A stretch of DNA of 18,163 bases from B4-G1 sp964393895 (lineage in GTDB: Bacteria > Chloroflexota > Anaerolineae > B4-G1). The position numbers and the translations under genes are program-made. This document shows, piece after piece, positions 1-6,432 of the stretch (position 1 is the first letter of the stretch; each line of letters opens with the position of its first letter). The notes under the pieces are model-generated. The model saw only the letters and a list, made by a program, of their open reading frames with translations, was not told where the DNA came from and did no database searches. The DNA is taken from NCBI GenBank assembly GCA_964393895.1, contig CAYMWP010000099.1, forward strand, positions 1 through 18,163. The letters run 5' to 3'.

Positions 1-1116
1 TACCGCGCCGCCCGCTGGGAAAAGGCGCTGGATACCCCGGCCAAGATCTATTACAAGTGGGAGGGCGTCAGCCCGCCGGGCAGCCACAAGCCCAACACCG
101 CCGTGGCGCAGGCCTACTACGCCAAGGAGGAAGGGTTGAAGGGCTTTGCCACCGAGACCGGGGCGGGGCAGTGGGGCAGCGCACTGTGCTTCGCCACCCA
201 GTTTTTTGGCCTCAAATGCAAGGTCTTTATGGTCACGATCAGCTATCACCAAAAGCCCTACCGCCGCGTCATGATGGAGACCTGGGGAGGCAGCGTCGTC
301 CCCAGCCCCAGCTCAGAGACGAACGCCGGGCGGGCAATTCTGGAGCGCGACCCAGAGACTACGGGCAGCCTGGGCATCGCCATCAGCGAGGCGCTCGAGT
401 ACGCTATGACGCACGATGGATACAAGTACTCGTTGGGCAGCGTGGTCAACTTTGTGCTGCTGCACCAGACGGTCATCGGGTTGGAGGCCAGGAAGCAGAT
501 GGAGATGGCGGGCGATTACCCGGACATTGTCATCGGCTGCGCGGGCGGTGGCAGCAACGCCGCCGGCCTCATCTTTCCCTTTATGAAGGACAAGTTAGAC
601 GGCAGCAAGCCGGACCTGCGGGCCATCTTTGTAGAGTCCACCGCCTGCCCCAGTATGACCCGAGGCGTCTACGCCTACGACTGGGGCGACACGGCCAAGA
701 CTGGACCAGTAGCAAAGATGCACACTGTGGGCCACGGTTTTATCCCGGCCCCCGTCCACGCCGGCGGGCTGCGCTATCATGGCATGGCGCCCAGCATTTG
801 TGCCCTGCTGGATCAGGATCAGGCGGAGGCGCGCGCCTACCACCAGAACGAAATTCTGGTCGCGGCCGAGAGCTTTGCCCAGTCTGAAGGCTTCATCGTG
901 GCCCCGGAGACGGCCCACGCCATCAAGGCGGTCCACGACGAAGCTGTGGCCTGCAAGGAGGCCGGAGAGTCAAAGGTCATCCTCTTCAATGCCAGCGGCC
1001 ACGGTATGTTGGATCTGGCAGCCTACGACGCCTTCCACCGGCAGGATCTCCCGGATTACGCGCTGGAGCAGGAAAAGATCGAGGAGGCACTGGTGGAATT
1101 GCCCCGGGTAGAGTAG
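1..1116 (+). CDS. trpB2: Tryptophan synthase beta chain, TrpB2 type (5' end cut off by the window)
   Basis: This is a PLP-dependent beta-replacement enzyme that would join indole and serine to make tryptophan. The frame is open from base 1, so the true start lies to the left; an internal Met at 103 is not the start because the catalytic region precedes it. Visible motifs are EGVSPPGSHKPNTA, with the Schiff-base lysine at codon 30 of the window, TETGAGQWGSAL, and the phosphate-binding GGGSN loop (about residue 183). The run KPYRRVMME and the ending SGHGMLDLAAYDAF are also typical of TrpB2 rather than TrpB1. TrpB2 proteins are longer at the N-terminus than TrpB1, and some occur without a TrpA partner; no trpA is in view. 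A strong terminator follows directly. The family call is firm; whether it is the main biosynthetic enzyme or an indole-salvage version cannot be told here. Confidence 0.93.
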   Translation, partial: YRAARWEKALDTPAKIYYKWEGVSPPGSHKPNTAVAQAYYAKEEGLKGFATETGAGQWGSALCFATQFFGLKCKVFMVTISYHQKPYRRVMMETWGGSVVPSPSSETNAGRAILERDPETTGSLGIAISEALEYAMTHDGYKYSLGSVVNFVLLHQTVIGLEARKQMEMAGDYPDIVIGCAGGGSNAAGLIFPFMKDKLDGSKPDLRAIFVESTACPSMTRGVYAYDWGDTAKTGPVAKMHTVGHGFIPAPVHAGGLRYHGMAPSICALLDQDQAEARAYHQNEILVAAESFAQSEGFIVAPETAHAIKAVHDEAVACKEAGESKVILFNASGHGMLDLAAYDAFHRQDLPDYALEQEKIEEALVELPRVE

Positions 1117-1131
1117 GAACCGGCGAGGAAA

Positions 1132-1174
1132 CGAGTAGACGAGGGAAATGTCTTCCTCGTCTACTTGCTTTTTC
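1132..1174 (+). terminator. Rho-independent terminator after trpB2
   Basis: The arms GTAGACGAGG (1135-1144) and CCTCGTCTAC (1155-1164) are perfectly complementary and can be extended by about three more pairs. The right arm is followed by a T-rich tail (TTGCTTTTT). It starts 16 bp after the trpB2 stop and closes that transcription unit. Confidence 0.88.
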
Positions 1175-1214
1175 TACCTGGGGTTGGCGATTAACCAGCC
1201 GGCCCGATCCTCGA

Positions 1215-1281
1215 CTGGGCTCAGTACAAAGCTGGCGCCGCGCCCGCGCCTGCTCGAGTGGCTGAACGCGGGCCTGCACCT
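1215..1281 (+). pseudogene. Fragment of the N-terminus of a MalT-like LuxR regulator
   Basis: Reading in the frame of position 1148, the translation STKL...RPRLLEWLNAGLH matches the N-terminus of the intact regulator further right (TTKL, then RPRLIERLNAGLH), with the short stretch between the two blocks missing. The DNA match is strongest over CTGAACGCGGGCCTGCACC. There is no start codon context, no P-loop and no continuation, so this is a scrap of a third regulator copy, joined to unrelated sequence at about 1282. Confidence 0.6.
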
Positions 1282-1298
1282 TTGTGCCGCCCGATTCT

Positions 1299-1439
1299 CT
1301 CAACTATTTCGGCCTGGAAGACCCGGTCAGCCTGGCCCGTCTGGATGAACCGACGACAGCCTTGCATGACCTGCGCAGACTGGTGGTCATTGACGAGATG
1401 CGACGCCGCCCCAACCTGTTTTCCATTCTGCGTGTCTAG
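1299..1439 (+). pseudogene. Fragment of an AAA-type ATPase with DUF4143 relatives (Walker B region)
   Basis: The frame starting at 1299 reads NYFGLEDPVSLARLDEP, then LRRLVVIDEMRRRPNLF and ILRV, ending at a TAG at 1437. This matches the stretch between Walker A and Walker B of the large family of ATPases that carry a C-terminal DUF4143 domain; VVIDE is the Walker B strand. The P-loop upstream and everything after ILRV are absent, so only about 46 codons survive. The remaining bases up to about 1476 show nothing I can assign. The family recognition is by motif and not by alignment. Confidence 0.6.
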
Positions 1440-1476
1440 CAACACACCTTGATCCAGGTGAAGGGGCAAAATAGCG

Positions 1477-1568
1477 GAGAGGCGAGGGATCTGCAAGCCC
1501 TGCCATCTTGGCGGGGCGGCTCTTCATTTGGGGATATGGGAAAGACGTGGTAAGATTGGGGCACGATG
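1477..1568 (+). repeat. Upstream block copy 1 (second copy at 13216-13315)
   Basis: From GAGAGGCG to the ATG of the regulator this block is nearly identical to one 11.7 kb away in front of glnA. It contains a stem-loop (GCCCTGCCA, loop TCT, TGGCGGGGC, about 1497-1517), then TCTTCATTTGGGGATATGGG and the promoter-like elements described separately. The two copies differ at two stem positions, and both changes keep pairing (A:T to G:T, and G:T to G:C). Confidence 0.75.
1528..1556 (+). promoter_or_regulatory. Putative promoter of the MalT-like regulator
   Basis: TTGGGG (1528-1533) and TAAGAT (1551-1556) are separated by 17 bp. The -10 element ends only nine bases before the ATG at 1566, so the transcript would begin at or within a few bases of the start codon, meaning a leaderless or nearly leaderless mRNA. 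The -35 match is weak (3 of 6). Confidence 0.4.
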
Positions 1569-4316
1569 ACCGTGCCTGTCCTGACCACCAAACTCTATAT
1601 CCCACCCCCACGATCAGACCTCGTCTCTCGTCCGCGCCTGATCGAGCGGCTGAACGCGGGCCTGCACCGCAAACTGACCCTCGTCTCCGCGCCGGCCGGC
1701 TTTGGCAAGACGACGCTGCTGAGCGAATGGGCGAGTCAGCAAGTCAGCGAGTCAGCGAGGGGACGGCAAGTTGCCTGGCTCTCGCTGGACGAGGGGGACA
1801 ACGACCCGGCTCGCTTCATGGCCTACCTCGCGGCTGCGCTGCGGGCGGCGGGCGTGGAGACCGAGATCACAGACACAACCACACCGGTAGCCACTGAAGC
1901 GCTCCTGACGACGCTGGTGAACCAGATCAACGCCGCTGCCGCACCCTTCATCCTTGTGCTGGACGACTACCACTTGGTCACTGCTCAGCCGATCCACGAC
2001 GCGGTCACATTCCTCCTTGACCATCTGCCGGGCAACATGCACCTGGTGATCGCCACCCGCGCCGACCCGCCCCTGCCGGTGGCGCGCCTGCGCGGTCGCG
2101 GGCAACTGACCGAGCTACGCCTGGTTGATCTGCGCTTCACCTCCGACGAGGCCGGGGAATTTCTGGGCCGGGTGATGGGGTTGGCGCTCTCCGCCGAGGA
2201 TGCCGCCGCCCTATTCTCGCGCACCGAGGGATGGGTCGCCGGCCTGCAGATGGCGGCTTTGTCGTTACAGGGCCAGGGCGATGCTTCCCGCTTCGTCGCT
2301 GCGTTCACGGGCTCCCATCGTTACATTCTCGACTATCTCCTGGAAGAAGTGCTGCGCCGCGAGCCGGTGCAGGTGCAGGCGTTCCTGCTGCAGACATCGA
2401 TCTTGGATCGGCTGTGTGCTCCTTTGTGTAATGCTGTCCTCGAAAGCGGCGAATCAGCGAACCGGCAAGACGACACCCCACTGACTCGCTCGTTCGCCGA
2501 TTCGCAGGCGGTTCTGGAGCGTATCGAATCATCAAACCTGTTCATCCTCCCATTGGATAACGAGCGACGCTGGTATCGCTACCATCGCCTCTTTGCCGAC
2601 CTGCTGCGCCAACGAATGCACCGGATGCACCCGGACCGCGCGCCGATTTTGCACCGCCGGGCCAGCGAATGGTTCGAGCAAAATGGCTTGATGGCCGAGG
2701 CCATTGACCACGCCCTGGCCGCAGACGATCTCGAACGGGCGGCAGATCTGATCGAAGTGAACGCCGAGGCAACTCTGATGCGCGGCGAGGTAGCCACCTT
2801 CCTGCGTTGGGCCGGCGCGCTGCCAGATGACCTAGTGCGCGCCCGTCCAGAGCTAGGCGTCTTGTATGCCTGGATGCTGTTGTGGCAAGGGCAATCTCTC
2901 AAGCTCATCGAAGCCCTCTTGCGCGATGCCGAGGGTGAAAATGAGCGTGTTTCCGGCAGGGCGACCGCCCTGCGGGGTCTGATCGCTGGCCTCCGAGGGC
3001 AAACGGAGCGCACTGTCGAGCTGTGCAGCCTTGCGCTCAAACAACTGCCGGAGCAAGATCGGTTCGTGCGTCCGCTCGCTCTCTGGCTGCTGCGCGCCAT
3101 CGAGCTAGTTGGAGGCGAGGGCAAGACCGATATGCAACCGCTCGACGATGTGCTCAGGATGAGCCAAAGGGCCGGCAACGTCATGCTCTCCGTCATGATA
3201 GCCTGCAATCGAGCCGAGATCTTTATGCGGCAGGGGCGACCTCACGAGGCAGCGGCAGCTTACCAGGAGGCTGTGGAACTGGCAACCGATGCGCGAGGGC
3301 GACGCATGCCTATCGCCGGCCAGGCGCTGGTCGGCTTGGGGGAGCTATCGCGAGAATGGGGCGACCTCGACGTCGCGGAGCGTTATCTTTTAGAGGGTAT
3401 CGAGCTGACCGAGCAGTGGTCCGAGGTTGGTCCTCTGGAGGCTTACATCGCACTGGCGCGCATCCGGTGGGCGCAGGGGGATATGGAAAGCGCCTGGGAT
3501 GCGCTGCAGAAAGCGCAAGAACTGGCCGTAAAGTATGACGTCACCGACCTGGACGATCTTTCCGTGGCAATGTTCCGGGCGCGGATGTGGATCTCGCAGG
3601 GGGACCTCGAACCGGCCCGGCGCTGGGCAGAGGAGCGCGATCTGTTCAGGTATATCGATACACCTTTGCAGGAAGAGACCAGCGATTCGTACGACCTTCG
3701 CATTCGCAAGTACGAGCTGCTCATGTTGGCGCGACTACTGATCGTCCAAGAGCGGCCTGGCGAGGCGCTAAAGCTGCTGGAGTCCTTGATACCGGCCGCC
3801 GAGTGGCGCGGGCGTCCGGGGATGCTGGTAGAGATCCACGCGCTCCGGGCGCTGGCCTACCACGCGCAGGGCAACCTCGATCAAGCGCTGGATGCTTTGG
3901 CGTATGCCCTTGCTCTTGCCGAGCCGAAGGGATACGTGGGCATCTTTACCGGCGAGGGCGAGCCGATGCGGGTGTTGCTGCGGGAGGCGGCAAGACACGG
4001 GATCACACAATACGTTAACAAGTTGCTCGCATCATTTGGCGTGTCGGAGTATGGGGGTGTGGGGGAACCACTCCCATACTCCCATACCCAATCCCCCCCA
4101 CACTCCCATACTCAACCACTCATCGAGCCTCTCAGTGAGCGCGAGCTTGAGGTGCTGCGCCTATTGAGCGCGCATCTATCCAGTACTGAGGTCGCCGAAA
4201 AGCTTTTCATCTCCGTTAACACCGTTCGATTCCATGTCAAGAACATCTACGGCAAGCTAGGCGTCCACCGCCGTTCGGAGGCCATCCGGCGGGCCGAGGA
4301 GCTCGAACTGCTGTAG
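1566..4316 (+). CDS. MalT-like ATP-dependent LuxR-family transcriptional regulator
   Basis: This 916-residue cytoplasmic STAND-type regulator should bind ATP and an unknown inducer through its sensor region, oligomerise, and activate promoters. It shows APAGFGKTT as Walker A (residues 42-50), FILVLDDYHLV as Walker B (about 128-138), the winged-helix region with EGWVAGLQMAALSL, a long helical TPR-like sensor region (about 340-850), and a C-terminal LuxR helix-turn-helix (about 854-916: PLSERELEVLRLL, then NTVRFHVKNIYGKLGV). Length matches the MalT family (about 900). The ATG at 1566 has little Shine-Dalgarno sequence and sits just behind a possible promoter. Three short repeats lie in frame inside it (1731-1754, 2449-2505, 4047-4113). 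The next gene starts 17 bp downstream, so the two are probably one unit. The regulated genes are unknown; the neighbour methyltransferase is a candidate. Confidence 0.93.
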   Translation: MTVPVLTTKLYIPPPRSDLVSRPRLIERLNAGLHRKLTLVSAPAGFGKTTLLSEWASQQVSESARGRQVAWLSLDEGDNDPARFMAYLAAALRAAGVETEITDTTTPVATEALLTTLVNQINAAAAPFILVLDDYHLVTAQPIHDAVTFLLDHLPGNMHLVIATRADPPLPVARLRGRGQLTELRLVDLRFTSDEAGEFLGRVMGLALSAEDAAALFSRTEGWVAGLQMAALSLQGQGDASRFVAAFTGSHRYILDYLLEEVLRREPVQVQAFLLQTSILDRLCAPLCNAVLESGESANRQDDTPLTRSFADSQAVLERIESSNLFILPLDNERRWYRYHRLFADLLRQRMHRMHPDRAPILHRRASEWFEQNGLMAEAIDHALAADDLERAADLIEVNAEATLMRGEVATFLRWAGALPDDLVRARPELGVLYAWMLLWQGQSLKLIEALLRDAEGENERVSGRATALRGLIAGLRGQTERTVELCSLALKQLPEQDRFVRPLALWLLRAIELVGGEGKTDMQPLDDVLRMSQRAGNVMLSVMIACNRAEIFMRQGRPHEAAAAYQEAVELATDARGRRMPIAGQALVGLGELSREWGDLDVAERYLLEGIELTEQWSEVGPLEAYIALARIRWAQGDMESAWDALQKAQELAVKYDVTDLDDLSVAMFRARMWISQGDLEPARRWAEERDLFRYIDTPLQEETSDSYDLRIRKYELLMLARLLIVQERPGEALKLLESLIPAAEWRGRPGMLVEIHALRALAYHAQGNLDQALDALAYALALAEPKGYVGIFTGEGEPMRVLLREAARHGITQYVNKLLASFGVSEYGGVGEPLPYSHTQSPPHSHTQPLIEPLSERELEVLRLLSAHLSSTEVAEKLFISVNTVRFHVKNIYGKLGVHRRSEAIRRAEELELL
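1581..1730 (+). repeat. 150-bp near-identical block shared with the broken regulator (12147-12296)
   Basis: This stretch encodes LTTKLYIPP through GKTTLLSEW. Counting by eye, the two copies differ at only about eight of 150 bases, mostly silent, whereas the protein regions beyond the block are clearly diverged between the two genes. Confidence 0.85.
1731..1754 (+). repeat. In-frame 8-bp tandem repeat in the regulator gene
   Basis: Three units of GCRAGTCA (GCGAGTCA, GCAAGTCA, GCGAGTCA) begin right after the 150-bp shared block and are followed by a fourth half unit (GCGAGGGG). They encode ASQQVSES, between the helix after Walker A and the strand VAWLSLDEGDNDPARF. Confidence 0.7.
2449..2505 (+). 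repeat. In-frame palindromic element in the regulator gene
   Basis: GCGAATCAGCGAAC (2449-2462) and GTTCGCCGATTCGC (2492-2505) pair with one mismatch in 14 around a 29-base loop. The insert encodes about GESANRQDDTPLTRSFADSQ between TSILDRLCAPLCNAVLE and the conserved LERIESSNLF. The broken second copy of the gene has a much shorter link here. Confidence 0.65.
4047..4113 (+). repeat. In-frame CCCATACTC/GAGTATGGG repeat cluster in the regulator linker
   Basis: GAGTATGGG (4047-4055) is perfectly inverted as CCCATACTC (4073-4081), and CCCATACTC returns as a direct repeat at 4105-4113. The stretch encodes a Pro/His/Ser-rich linker (PYSHTQSPPHSHTQP) just before the DNA-binding domain. Confidence 0.7.
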
Positions 4317-4333
4317 GTGGAGGGAGGGGATCA

Positions 4334-5041
4334 ATGTCAGCTAACAAAGCCCGGCCCGCCATTTGGCGCGCGCTGCTCAAGCGGGTCGTCGCGGTGTTCG
4401 TCGTCATCCTGATCATGGACCTCCTGCTGTTCGTTCCGGCCGGCCGTCTCGACTGGCCGGCGGCCTGGATTCTCTCCCTGCTCTATGGCATTTTCTTGCT
4501 GGCCTATGCGGTGTGGGGTACGCTCAAGGCTCCCGACTTGCTAAAGGAACGCAGCCAGGTGGCGGAGAACGTCAAGAGCTGGGACAAAATCATCTTGGGG
4601 GTCTACACGATCCTGCTCCTGGCTACGCTGATTCTCGCCGGGCTGGATGTGGGCCGGCCTCAGCGGTCGCAAATGCCTGTAGCCCTGCAGGTGATCGGGT
4701 TGGTGGGCATCCTCTCGGCCAGCAGCCTGATCTTTTGGACGATCCTCACAAACACATACTTGGACCGTATGGTGCGCATCCAGGAGGACCGCGGGCACCA
4801 GGTGGTCACCGGCGGCCCGTACCGCTACGTGCGCCACCCCATGTATGCAGGCATCGTCTTGCTTTTTCCATGTATGGCGCTGTTCCTGGGCTCGTGGTGG
4901 GCGATGGTGACTACCCTCCTGATCGCAGCGCTCATGGTGCTCCGCACCGCGCTCGAAGATCGCACGCTGCGGGCCGAGTTGCCCGGCTATGCCGAGTACA
5001 CCCAGCGGACGCGCTATCGCCTGCTGCCGAGCGTGTGGTAA
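4334..5041 (+). CDS. Isoprenylcysteine carboxyl methyltransferase-like membrane methyltransferase
   Basis: This 235-residue integral membrane protein belongs to the ICMT/phospholipid methyltransferase (PEMT-like) group of SAM-dependent enzymes. It has hydrophobic segments at about residues 17-35, 43-62, 86-105, 116-138 and 171-207. The family signature is GPYRYVRHPMYAG (161-173), with the later EDRTLRAELPGYAEY and RTRYRLLPSVW forming the cofactor-binding tail. The substrate is unknown; bacterial members mostly act on small lipids or other compounds and not on prenylated proteins. The ATG follows a purine-rich GGAGGGAGGGG stretch and lies 17 bp behind the MalT-like regulator, suggesting co-transcription. 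A deleted relative of the same family lies at 6344-6422. Confidence 0.88.
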   Translation: MSANKARPAIWRALLKRVVAVFVVILIMDLLLFVPAGRLDWPAAWILSLLYGIFLLAYAVWGTLKAPDLLKERSQVAENVKSWDKIILGVYTILLLATLILAGLDVGRPQRSQMPVALQVIGLVGILSASSLIFWTILTNTYLDRMVRIQEDRGHQVVTGGPYRYVRHPMYAGIVLLFPCMALFLGSWWAMVTTLLIAALMVLRTALEDRTLRAELPGYAEYTQRTRYRLLPSVW

Positions 5042-5132
5042 AGGTCGTCCCTTCGACCAGGTTGAGCGTCGCCGGCAGCCCATTTTCCCCCAATGATCGG
5101 TTTGTGGAACCACCCCTGTCAACCACATGCTT

Positions 5133-5153
5133 TGGGTAGTGACAACCTACCCA
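5133..5153. promoter_or_regulatory. Operator-like dyad over the promoter of the 91-aa gene
   Basis: TGGGTAG (5133-5139) and CTACCCA (5147-5153) are perfect inverted copies with a 7-base centre. The dyad covers the -35 hexamer and enters the spacer, the usual position for a repressor site. Confidence 0.5.
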
Positions 5154-5168
5154 TTTGGCCGGTATACT
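5139..5168 (+). promoter_or_regulatory. Sigma70-type promoter of the 91-aa protein/methyltransferase pair
   Basis: GTGACA (5139-5144, 5 of 6 to consensus) and TATACT (5163-5168, 5 of 6) are 18 bp apart. The start codon follows at 5190, leaving a short leader with an AAGGGAGA ribosome binding site. Confidence 0.65.
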
Positions 5169-5189
5169 GGGAGCACAAGGGAGAAATAG

Positions 5190-5465
5190 ATGGGTGAGTT
5201 CGAAAATCATCAAGTCGAAGGGCAGACCCTTTACCAGATCAAGGTGCAGGGCAAGCTCGACGAGCGCTGGTCGGAGTGGTTCAGCGGCCTGGCGGTCGCG
5301 GTGGAAAACGGGATTGGAAACCCACCTGTCACCACGCTGGTCGGCTCGATTGACCAGGCCGCCCTGCGGGGGATACTGTGCAAGCTATGGGACTTGAACC
5401 TGACCCTGATCTCCGTCCGCTGCGAAGCGGGCGGCGGAGGGCAGAAGGAGGAGAAAACGAAATGA
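5190..5465 (+). CDS. Small conserved protein of unknown function (91 aa)
   Basis: I do not know a function for this protein. It is cytoplasmic by appearance, without a signal peptide or membrane segment. The pattern YQIKVQGKLDERWSEWFSG followed by a predicted beta-strand (TTLVGSIDQAALRGILCKL) and DLNLTLISV resembles a short protein type that I recall as recurrent in Chloroflexota. Its strand/helix alternation would suit a small single-domain alpha/beta fold. The start is set by the promoter at 5139-5168 and the AAGGGAGA ribosome binding site. The last codons are Gly/Lys/Glu-rich and overlap the next gene by ATGA, so translation of the two is probably coupled and they may act together. Confidence 0.8.
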   Translation: MGEFENHQVEGQTLYQIKVQGKLDERWSEWFSGLAVAVENGIGNPPVTTLVGSIDQAALRGILCKLWDLNLTLISVRCEAGGGGQKEEKTK

Positions 5466-6268
5466 CCGAAAAGATCGCGGCGAAATCAAAACCTATTGGC
5501 ACCCGTGAATGGTACGACTTTGTCGCCCAGTTGGCAGATTTATTACCTGAAATGCATCCAGGAGGTCAAGAGGCCACACGAGCGCTGTTGGAGATGTGTG
5601 ATCTGAAGTCGACGAGCCAGGTTCTCGACGTCGGCTGTGGCCCGGGAAGCACCGCCTGTCTCATTGCAGAGATGTATGGCTCGCAGGTCTGGGGGATCGA
5701 CGTATCGGAGGTGATGATCGGCAAGGCCAAGGAACGGGCACAGCGGCATGGGCTGACGGATAAGCTAGAGTTCCGGATTGCCAACGTGTGCGATCTCCCC
5801 TTCGAGGATGGACGGTTTGACGTGGTGATCTTTGAATCCGTCTTGACGCCCCTGCCAGGCGATGAGAGACAGGCTATGAGGGAAATAGTGAGGGTGGTGC
5901 GGCCAGGAGGCAGGGTGGGAGCCAACGAAGGCATTGTCGACCCAGAGATCTCGCAGGAGGGCCTGGCGCTGCTGGCGGAGCATCCGGCGTTCCACAGCGC
6001 TTTCACCGTGGAGACACTGTGCGACCTGTTCAAGGCATCCGGGCTGGAGATGGTCGAGGCTAGGGAGATGCAGTCTGCGGATCTTCCCAGGCCGCGTATC
6101 AATTTGCGAGATCTGCTCAGTTTTCTTTTCCAGGTCTATCCCAAGCTGCTGCTGCGACTCGTGCGGGATCCACAGATCCGGGAGGCCCAAAAGATCGACA
6201 GCCAACTGATGAAGGGGAACAAAGAATACTTGGGATATGCCCTGCTCGTTGGGCGAAAGCCAGGATAG
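5462..6268 (+). CDS. Class I SAM-dependent methyltransferase
   Basis: This 268-residue soluble enzyme has the Rossmann methyltransferase core: motif I VLDVGCGPG (residues 54-62), the acidic ribose-binding end of strand 2 (VWGIDVSEVMI), LPFEDGRFDVVIFESVL as motif II/post-II, and VRVVRPGGRVG as motif III. The arrangement is that of the UbiE/small-molecule methyltransferase type (Methyltransf_11). The C-terminal 80 residues, with FTVETLCDLFKASGLEMVEA and a hydrophobic LLSFLFQVYPKLLLRL, probably form a lid or membrane-facing part. The start at 5462 is chosen over an upstream in-frame codon because it follows AGAAGGAGGAG and gives an ATGA overlap with the 91-aa gene. Substrate unknown. Confidence 0.88.
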   Translation: MTEKIAAKSKPIGTREWYDFVAQLADLLPEMHPGGQEATRALLEMCDLKSTSQVLDVGCGPGSTACLIAEMYGSQVWGIDVSEVMIGKAKERAQRHGLTDKLEFRIANVCDLPFEDGRFDVVIFESVLTPLPGDERQAMREIVRVVRPGGRVGANEGIVDPEISQEGLALLAEHPAFHSAFTVETLCDLFKASGLEMVEAREMQSADLPRPRINLRDLLSFLFQVYPKLLLRLVRDPQIREAQKIDSQLMKGNKEYLGYALLVGRKPG

Positions 6269-6343
6269 CGTATCCGCCCACGGGGAAGAAGAGCGTGCGC
6301 AAGCGGGGGATCCTGCGATGATCGACCCAAAGGAGGTGTTCCG

Positions 6344-6422
6344 ATGGAGAACAAGCAGACCTTGTGGCTACGAGGAATATACCAGACGAGTTCGTTATCG
6401 TCTGGCGCCGGGAATCTGGTAG
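6344..6422 (+). pseudogene. Internally deleted remnant of a second ICMT-like methyltransferase
   Basis: The frame ending at 6422 reads GYEEYTRRVRYRLAPGIW and then stops. This matches the last residues of the intact membrane methyltransferase at 4334-5041 (GYAEYTQRTRYRLLPSVW). Just upstream, AAAGGAGGTGTTCCG precedes an ATG at 6344 in another frame, which looks like the original ribosome binding site and start. The body of the gene is therefore gone and the two ends are joined out of frame. Confidence 0.65.
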
Positions 6423-6432
6423 GAGGTGTAAT

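Noticed and set aside
57..887. A 276-codon + strand frame overlapping trpB2
   Set aside because: It is an out-of-frame shadow of trpB2, with a Gly/Arg-rich, motif-free translation.
6364..6432. An upstream start for the phosphotransferase at an ATG at 6364
   Set aside because: No ribosome binding site precedes it, the added residues overlap the remnant methyltransferase tail, and AGGAGG at 6421 fits the ATG at 6433.
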